Assembly (NCBI GenBank): GCA_013824685.1
Contig: PNOG01000013.1
Location: 1 to 64,000 of the forward strand
DNA from: Coprothermobacter sp.
Lineage (GTDB): Bacteria; Caldisericota; Caldisericia; Cryosericales; Cryosericaceae
Reading direction: 5' to 3'
DNA length: 64,000 bases
The stretch's first letter is position 1; every line of letters begins with the position of its first letter. Below, piece by piece: positions 58,172 to 64,000 of this stretch. A program made the translations under genes and the position numbers. The notes beneath the pieces were generated by a model. That model saw nothing but the letters and a program-made list of their open reading frames with translations, did not search any database and was not told where the DNA came from.

Positions 58172-59449
58172 ATGGCACTGATCTGGGAACGCATCAGGGG
58201 CAGGGTCCGGCGTTTCGCGCTGACGTTGCCCATCATGCTCGCCATCCTTGGACCCGGCATCATCACGGGCAATGTCGACAACGATGCGGGGGGCATCACC
58301 ACGTACAGCGTCATCGGTGCCAGGTTCGGGTACTCCATGTTGTGGATGCTCCTGCTGATTACGTTTACGCTGGCCATGATCCAGGAGATGAGCGCTCGTA
58401 TGGGAGTTGTCACGGGCAAGGGGTTGGCAGACCTGATTCGCGAACGGTTTGGTATTCGCCTGACCATGGTGGTCATGGTACTGCTGGTGTTCACCAATCT
58501 TGCCAATACCATGGGAGAATTTGCTGGCGTAGCGGGAGCCAGCTCGATCCTGGGTCTGAACCGTTTCATCGCCATTCCAGCCGTTGCATTTTTCGTATGG
58601 CTTCTGGTCGTCAAGGGTTCATATCGCGCCGTGGAGAAGGTTCTGCTTGTGTTCTGTGTCCTGTTTCTGACCTATGTCATCAGCGCTTTCATGGCACATC
58701 CCAACTGGGGGGTCGTCGCCAAATCTGCTGTTGTTCCGACGTTCCAGATGAACCCCGAGTTCCTCTCGCTGTCCATCGCCATGATAGGGACCACGATTGC
58801 GCCGTGGATGCAGTTCTACCAGCAGTCTTCGGTCGCGGAGAAGGCGATCGACCTGAAGCACTACCGCTATGAGGCTCTGGACACCTACATCGGCAGTTTC
58901 CTCACCAACTTCGTCGCCTTTTTCATTGTCGTCGCATGTGCGAGCACGCTGTTTGTAGCGGGCGTTCGTGTCAACACTGCGGCAGAAGCGGCAGGCGCAC
59001 TGGCGCCACTCGCTGGAAAATACGCGTCGACTCTCTTTGCAGTCGGCCTGATCAACGCCTCGATCATGGCTGCCGGGGTCCTTCCTCTCTCGACGGCGTA
59101 TTCCGTGGCCGAAGCGTTTGGCTGGGAATCAGGGGTTGGGAAGTCATTCCGCGAGGCCCCTCTCTTCTATGGTCTGTATACGGCTCTTATCGTTCTGGGT
59201 GCGGGAACGATCATGTTCGTGCCGGAGAACAGACTCATCGGCGTCATGCTCTTCTCGCAGGCGGCGAACGGTGTTCTGCTTCCTCTGATCCTCATCCTCA
59301 TGCTGAAGCTGATCAATGACAAGTCATTAATGGGTGAGTACGTCAACAGCCGGGGCAAGAACATCGCGGTGTGGGCGCAGGCGATCGTCATGATCATCCT
59401 GGCGGCGACGCTGACGGTCCAGACCGTGCTTCAGATAGTGAGGAACTAG
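58172..59449 (+). CDS. Nramp-related magnesium transporter (NRMT)-like protein
   Basis: 425 residues, eleven helices, Nramp fold. In helix 1 the DPGN motif is replaced by DNDAGG (Asp38 kept, Asn lost). In helix 6 the MPH motif reads IAPWM, with Ala in place of the transition-metal-selecting Met and Trp for His. Met-to-Ala at this place is the hallmark reported for the NRMT clade, which carries Mg2+. Direct coupling to an MgtE-type sensor gene supports Mg2+ as the substrate. The start ATG is nine bases after the sensor stop and lacks a strong ribosome-binding site. Confidence 0.8.
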   Translation: MALIWERIRGRVRRFALTLPIMLAILGPGIITGNVDNDAGGITTYSVIGARFGYSMLWMLLLITFTLAMIQEMSARMGVVTGKGLADLIRERFGIRLTMVVMVLLVFTNLANTMGEFAGVAGASSILGLNRFIAIPAVAFFVWLLVVKGSYRAVEKVLLVFCVLFLTYVISAFMAHPNWGVVAKSAVVPTFQMNPEFLSLSIAMIGTTIAPWMQFYQQSSVAEKAIDLKHYRYEALDTYIGSFLTNFVAFFIVVACASTLFVAGVRVNTAAEAAGALAPLAGKYASTLFAVGLINASIMAAGVLPLSTAYSVAEAFGWESGVGKSFREAPLFYGLYTALIVLGAGTIMFVPENRLIGVMLFSQAANGVLLPLILILMLKLINDKSLMGEYVNSRGKNIAVWAQAIVMIILAATLTVQTVLQIVRN

Positions 59450-59471
59450 GTTCATGATTCTGCAAGGGGGA

Positions 59472-59486
59472 GAGTAGACTCTACTC
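59472..59486. promoter_or_regulatory. Palindromic operator-like site before the MFS gene
   Basis: GAGTAGA-C-TCTACTC is a perfect 15-base palindrome, 36 bases ahead of the MFS start and just upstream of a GATAAT -10-like box at 59491. Its placement over the expected -35/spacer region fits a repressor site. Confidence 0.45.
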
Positions 59487-59521
59487 GTCGGATAATTCGG
59501 TTAGCGAAAGGAAGAAACTGA

Positions 59522-60844
59522 GTGAACATTCGAAAACGGCTGCCGGCTTTTGAGTCTCGGGACTACCGGATCTGGTTTGCCGGCCAGAGCATATCTCTAG
59601 TCGGCACCTGGCTCCAGAACACCGGACAGTCCTGGTTGGTTCTCAAGCTGACGAACTCGCCCTTCAAACTCGGTCTGCTGATCAGTATCCAGTTTCTCCC
59701 GTCTCTGATCCTCTCGGTGTTCATTGGACCGATCATCGATCGTTTTCCCAAGCGCTCAATCCTGTTGTTCACACAGACGATGTATGCCCTGGCCGCCGCC
59801 GCTCTGGCTGTTGTGGCGTTCGGGGGTCATGCGCAGTACTGGCAGGTGCTTGTTATTGCCGCCGTCACAGGTGTCATCAGCGCTGTCGATTGGCCGACCA
59901 GACAATCGTTTGTGGGCGAACAGGTGAACGACAGGTCCGCTGTCGTCAACGCTGTCGCGCTCAATAGCACGATGTTCAACATCGCTCGCGTCGTCGGTCC
60001 TGGCATCGGCGGGGTCCTGATCGCAGCCGTGGGCATTCCGTGGACATTTGCCCTGAACTCGGTCAGTTTCATAGCGGTCATCATCAGCCTGCTCCTTATG
60101 AAAGCAGGCCGCAAGCCGACCAAGAGCAACAAGGGGAGCTATGCCCAGGAAGTGCGCGAGGGAGCCCGGTACATTGCCGGAAATAGAGTCGTCATGAGCC
60201 TCCTGACGATAGCAGGCGTTATCAGTTTGTTTCTGCTCAATTTCAACATCTTCATTCCCAGCTTTGCCAAGCTGACTCTCGGTCTGCAGGCAGATGGCTA
60301 CGGCGGACTGATGTCGGCAATGGGAGCAGGGGCGCTGGCCGCTGGAGTACTCATGTCTCTCGGCGGAGCACGCCTGGAACCGACCCCCGCCTATGTTTAC
60401 GGTTCGGGGTTCATCCTTGCGGTTGCGATGGTCCTCGTCGGCATACAGCGGAATCTCTACGTGACCGGCCTTCTGCTGATCTTCTGTGGATTTGGCATGG
60501 CGGCGTTGTCGACAATGTGCAACACGGCACTCCAGATGCAGTCGCCCGACAGCATGCGCGGCCGTGTCATGGCTGCCTACAACCTCGTCTTTGTGGGTTC
60601 GACCCCCATTGGCGCGCTCTATGCGGGCAAGATCTCGGATGCCCTCGGCGCAAATATGGGTTTCTTCGTCAGTGGGATCATTGGCGTCGTATTCCTGGGG
60701 GCGATGCTGGCCTTCGTTACCCCCCGTGCCTTCCGGGGCCTGCGAACGTTCGCCGTGGCTGGTGCATCCGCCGGAGGCAGTCCTCAGACGGTCGACTCTT
60801 CTGCTGGGCTGGACGTTCGGGCGACTGAGGTGTCCAGAGACTGA
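59522..60844 (+). CDS. MFS exporter (EntS/MFS_3 type)
   Basis: 440 residues, twelve helices, from GTG 59522 behind AAAGGAAG. The N-terminus FESRDYRIWFAGQSISLVGTWLQNTGQSWLV is characteristic of the MFS_3/enterobactin-exporter group; DWPTRQSFVGEQV follows in loop 4-5. Likely exports a small molecule. Its last 61 bases overlap the end of the convergent sensor-kinase gene. Confidence 0.9.
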   Translation: MNIRKRLPAFESRDYRIWFAGQSISLVGTWLQNTGQSWLVLKLTNSPFKLGLLISIQFLPSLILSVFIGPIIDRFPKRSILLFTQTMYALAAAALAVVAFGGHAQYWQVLVIAAVTGVISAVDWPTRQSFVGEQVNDRSAVVNAVALNSTMFNIARVVGPGIGGVLIAAVGIPWTFALNSVSFIAVIISLLLMKAGRKPTKSNKGSYAQEVREGARYIAGNRVVMSLLTIAGVISLFLLNFNIFIPSFAKLTLGLQADGYGGLMSAMGAGALAAGVLMSLGGARLEPTPAYVYGSGFILAVAMVLVGIQRNLYVTGLLLIFCGFGMAALSTMCNTALQMQSPDSMRGRVMAAYNLVFVGSTPIGALYAGKISDALGANMGFFVSGIIGVVFLGAMLAFVTPRAFRGLRTFAVAGASAGGSPQTVDSSAGLDVRATEVSRD

Positions 60845-63729
60845 CGCACGCGTGTGGCCAGTTCCTGAAGCGTATAGGGTTTCGGGATAAAGGCCACGAA
60901 GCCCATACTGGCGAAAGGAGTGTCAGTCGCATCATAGCCGGACATCAGGATCGCAGCCACCGACGGATTGATCTCGCGAAGCTTCTCGAACAGGTCCTTG
61001 CCATTCAGGTGCGGCATCATCATATCGACCAGGACGAGGTCGATGGACCGCCATGAATCCTTGTAGATGGCGAGCGCGTTCACTGGATCGGCGGTGTCGA
61101 TGACCTGATATCCGAGACCTGAGAGGACCTTGACGGCAACACTGCGGACAACATCTTCATCATCCACGACGAGCACCGATTCTCCCCGGACAGACCGTGG
61201 CAGTGACCCAGAGACAGGCATCTGGCGAGCCCTTCCCTGTGCTTCGGCACGGGAGACAGCCGGAAGGTACAGCGTGAACGTCGTTCCCTGGTTTGGCACT
61301 GAAGCCACTGTGATGATTCCTCCGTGGTCGTGCACGACACGCCAGACGATGGACAGTCCCAACCCGGTTCCTTCAGGCCGCGTCGTGAAGAACGGTTCGA
61401 ACAGGTGGTCCCTGGCCTCAGGTGATAGACCGCAACCGGTGTCTGACACCCTGATCTGCACGTAGCTGCCGTCTGGCAGGACAGGAATGCTGAGGCTGGT
61501 GCAGAAGGATTCGTCGATGATGACGTTGCAGGCGTCGACCGTGAGCGTGCCGTCGTGGTGTCCCATGGCATCGCGGGCATTGATGACCAGGTTCAGGATG
61601 ACCTCTTCCAGCTGCGTCCGGTCACCGGGAACGTATGCCAAATCAGGAGAGATGCTCTGTACCAGGACAGTGCGTTTGTCGAAGCCTGGCATGGCGATCG
61701 AGAGCGTATCTGCCAGGACCCCGCCGACATCGACGTCGGCGATAGTCGGTGTGCTGTTGCGCGAGAAGGACAGCAACCGGTGCGTTAGTTCAGCGGCGCG
61801 CCTCGCGGCGCGTTCAATGGTGTCCAGTCCCTGGTAGAGTTCGGTCCCTTCCGTTGCGTCGACCCTGAGCAGCGACGCATGCCCCATGATGCCGCCCATG
61901 ATGTTGTTGAAGTCGTGTGCGATTCCCCCTGCTAGTCGTCCGACTGCTTCCATCTTCTGTGACTGTAGGAGCTCTCGTTCCAGCTGCCGCGCTCGTTCCT
62001 CGGCGAGTCGCTGTTCTGTGACGTCGCGGAAGATTCCCTGGACAATAGAGGCACCGGCGGATGGTATAGACTTCAAGGAAGCCTCACAGATGACCTGACT
62101 GCCGTCATGGGTGACAAAGACCCAGTCAAACCGCTGTGCCTGGCCGGCAAGGGCCTGGTCTTCGAATGTGCGCATGGCGTCGGCAGATGGACGGCCGTCG
62201 GGCTGCATGGCGGGACTGATATCGGGGATGCTCTTTCCCATCAACTGTTCGGTTGTGGTGCCAAGCACTCGTCCTGCGGCGGTATTTGCCTGCGTGATGA
62301 CATGGTCGCTGACGATCAGAATGGGATCGGGAGCTTCGTCGAACAGGGTGTGATACTGCTGGTACGCCGTGCGAACGGTCTGTTCGGCTTTGAGCTGGTC
62401 CCGCAGGTCACGGGCGACGATGAGCGTGCGTTTGCTGGGACCCGGCAGGTTCGACATCATGACTTCGACAGGGATGAGGGTTCTGTCGGATGCGACAAAC
62501 TGCCACCGCGTTGACGTAAGGCTTCGGTCCTCCAGAGACGTCAGTGTTTCTGACATATCCGCCTGTCCGATGAACATAATGGACCCCAGTGTGGCGCCAA
62601 GCAAATCAGAATCCCTGCGAGCAAGCAGTGTACACAGGGCACCGTTGACCGCCTCGATGCGCAGATGTCCCTCAGCGCTGTCCACGAGCAGGGCAGGTTC
62701 CGGGACTGCGGCAAATAGCTGCTGATAGTAGGCGGCCCGGTCACGGGCGGCGCGTGCCGCGCGTTCACGCGAAGCAAGCAGGTAGATGGCGAGCAGGACG
62801 ACCACAATGCCCCCGAGCACCAGCAACGTCGTTTTCAGCCGGTCACTGCCGGCGTAGAAGGAAATCGTGGTGCCGAACCATTTCGTCTCCAGTTGTGCCA
62901 GCATGCCGCTTCGCCGCACTTCCGCCAGGGTCGCATTGAACTGAGGAAGCAGTGGCAGCATGTTTCGGGCCGCTGGGTATGCCACGGGGCAGCGTCCAGT
63001 AAGAAAAGGTCTGAACAGGCTTCCCTTCTGAATGACGAGGTCCCCCTGGTAGCGTTCGCTGATGAGAAACTGAGCATTGAGGTAGTCATGAACGGCGGCA
63101 TCAGCCTGACCCCCGGCGAGCGCGGCAATTACAGCTTCAGGCCATACATACCGCTGGACCTGCAACTGCCCGTAGCGATTGCCCAGGCTGGTAACATAGT
63201 CATCAGAAGCCGTTCCTGTCTTGACGGCAACACGATGGCTTCCGAGATCGCGTGCGTAGTGGATGTCACTGTCAACTGGTGTGACAAGGACGAGACCGGA
63301 GTTCAGGTATGAATTGGCGAAGGCGAAACGGGAAGCACGGTCACTTGTCCAGAAGATCGACCCGATCCCTAGGTCCACGGTGCCGTTCTCCACGCGCTGC
63401 AATTCGTCGGGGAAGGTCATCGTCTCGTATCGGACGTTCCAGCCATTGACCGAGGCAATGAGATTCACGAGATCGACGTCGAATCCGACAAGATGTCCGT
63501 CGCGCAGAAAAACGAAGGGTTCGTAGATGTTCGCAGCAACCACCAGCTGGGGAGGAACCGAGACCGGAGTGGCGGCATGGGCCAGGGATGTCGGTCCGAG
63601 AAAGAAGACTGCAACGGCAACAAGCGCGACTGCGCAACGCCGAGCATACTGCATCCCGAGTGCTTCCCGGCGCACAGAACGACCAGTATTCACCGAGGTT
63701 GCTCTCTCCGCCCTACCCGTTGTCAACAT
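60784..63729 (-). CDS. Hybrid sensor histidine kinase with periplasmic ligand-binding domain
   Basis: 981 residues from ATG 63729 (956 if ATG 63654, which gives a neater signal peptide; the frame is open to 63885). Order: signal peptide ending SLAHA; a bacterial solute-binding-type 3 domain (VAANIYEPFVFLRDGHLVGFD); a membrane helix (VLGGIVVVLLAIYLLA); two PAS domains; HisKA (GRLAGGIAHDFNNIMGG); ATPase (NLVINARDAM, GTGLGLSIV); and a C-terminal receiver (LVLVDMMMPHLNG). It probably senses an amino acid or similar ligand. The receiver has no output domain and no partner regulator is adjacent. The 3' end overlaps the MFS gene. Confidence 0.9.
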   Translation of the reverse strand: MLTTGRAERATSVNTGRSVRREALGMQYARRCAVALVAVAVFFLGPTSLAHAATPVSVPPQLVVAANIYEPFVFLRDGHLVGFDVDLVNLIASVNGWNVRYETMTFPDELQRVENGTVDLGIGSIFWTSDRASRFAFANSYLNSGLVLVTPVDSDIHYARDLGSHRVAVKTGTASDDYVTSLGNRYGQLQVQRYVWPEAVIAALAGGQADAAVHDYLNAQFLISERYQGDLVIQKGSLFRPFLTGRCPVAYPAARNMLPLLPQFNATLAEVRRSGMLAQLETKWFGTTISFYAGSDRLKTTLLVLGGIVVVLLAIYLLASRERAARAARDRAAYYQQLFAAVPEPALLVDSAEGHLRIEAVNGALCTLLARRDSDLLGATLGSIMFIGQADMSETLTSLEDRSLTSTRWQFVASDRTLIPVEVMMSNLPGPSKRTLIVARDLRDQLKAEQTVRTAYQQYHTLFDEAPDPILIVSDHVITQANTAAGRVLGTTTEQLMGKSIPDISPAMQPDGRPSADAMRTFEDQALAGQAQRFDWVFVTHDGSQVICEASLKSIPSAGASIVQGIFRDVTEQRLAEERARQLERELLQSQKMEAVGRLAGGIAHDFNNIMGGIMGHASLLRVDATEGTELYQGLDTIERAARRAAELTHRLLSFSRNSTPTIADVDVGGVLADTLSIAMPGFDKRTVLVQSISPDLAYVPGDRTQLEEVILNLVINARDAMGHHDGTLTVDACNVIIDESFCTSLSIPVLPDGSYVQIRVSDTGCGLSPEARDHLFEPFFTTRPEGTGLGLSIVWRVVHDHGGIITVASVPNQGTTFTLYLPAVSRAEAQGRARQMPVSGSLPRSVRGESVLVVDDEDVVRSVAVKVLSGLGYQVIDTADPVNALAIYKDSWRSIDLVLVDMMMPHLNGKDLFEKLREINPSVAAILMSGYDATDTPFASMGFVAFIPKPYTLQELATRVRQSLDTSVARTSSPAEESTV

Positions 63730-64000
63730 ATGTTCATGATATCCCGTAAACCTCCTCTGTAAAGCTGAAATCTGACGTGCGCGGCTGTTCCACGGTGCTC
63801 CCAGCGGCTCAGTTTCAGGAGAAGCGTCCCGGCAACCGGGGATACGGAACATCGGGAGAGGCCCGCTCGTCCAGAATATGCGCATATACTATAATATTGG
63901 GAGTGTCCTGACGGCGCTCATTTCGAAGCAGATGGCTGAACTCGGGATAGGAAGGGTTCGCCCGCCGGATGGTCGTGGAACAGGACGCGTGCCCTTCTGT

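Noticed and set aside
1-64000. tRNA or rRNA genes
   Set aside because: No T-loop (GGTTCGAATC-type) plus acceptor-stem pair or rRNA core sequence was seen in any intergenic region.

Overview
The window reads as one stretch of the chromosome of a strictly anaerobic heterotrophic bacterium. It is moderately GC-rich and densely packed. Anaerobiosis is indicated by an oxygen-sensitive class III ribonucleotide reductase (NrdD/NrdG), a rubrerythrin, formate-tetrahydrofolate ligase and a pyrophosphate-type phosphofructokinase. I see no rRNA, tRNA, CRISPR array or intact insertion sequence. The gene mix (DUF5317, split NrdD, GTP-type PEP carboxykinase, many DegV paralogues, a Cas6-like protein) would fit a lineage near Caldisericota, Thermotogota or the clostridia. 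That placement is inference and weak.

Layout. 0.1-5.5 kb (+): HD-GYP protein, DUF5317 protein, Nif3-like protein, alanine racemase and a cytoplasmic-looking class A beta-lactamase-fold protein. 5.8-10.4 kb (-): class III RNR locus in which the glycyl-radical segment of NrdD is a separate 65-residue gene, with a membrane-anchored SH3-like protein encoded between the two parts. 10.6-20 kb (-): seven tightly packed genes forming three DUF58/DUF4129 pairs served by a single MoxR ATPase. 20.2-22.9 kb: two DegV genes, then a convergent EamA permease. 23-28 kb (-): two phosphofructokinases followed by a two-component system whose sigma-54 activator has GAFTDA in place of GAFTGA.

28.1-34.7 kb (+): M28 peptidase, SdpI-like protein, a possible transposon scar, glutamine amidotransferase, UppP, formate-THF ligase and rubrerythrin. 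34.8-40 kb (+): two cyclophilins, three DegV proteins and a TPR/CofE-like fusion, apparently one operon. 40.1-43.3 kb: small accessory genes, including an orphan winged-helix/PD-(D/E)XK-like protein and two chagasin-type protease inhibitors. 43.4-47.8 kb (+): cupin, CorA, PEP carboxykinase and a methyltransferase. 47.9-51.8 kb (-): an Enzyme I-like protein lacking the HPr-binding subdomain, a secreted amidase-domain protein and an Nramp transporter. 52-60.8 kb (+): a Cas6-like protein with a long repeat-bearing disordered tail, two MATE exporters, a soluble MgtE-N/CBS protein paired with an NRMT-like transporter, and an MFS exporter. 60.8-63.7 kb (-): a hybrid sensor kinase.

The most unusual items are the split NrdD, the Cas6-like protein with five 10-residue repeats in its tail, the shortened Enzyme I, and the MgtE-sensor/NRMT pair. 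Motif calls come from reading the sequence; no database search was run.
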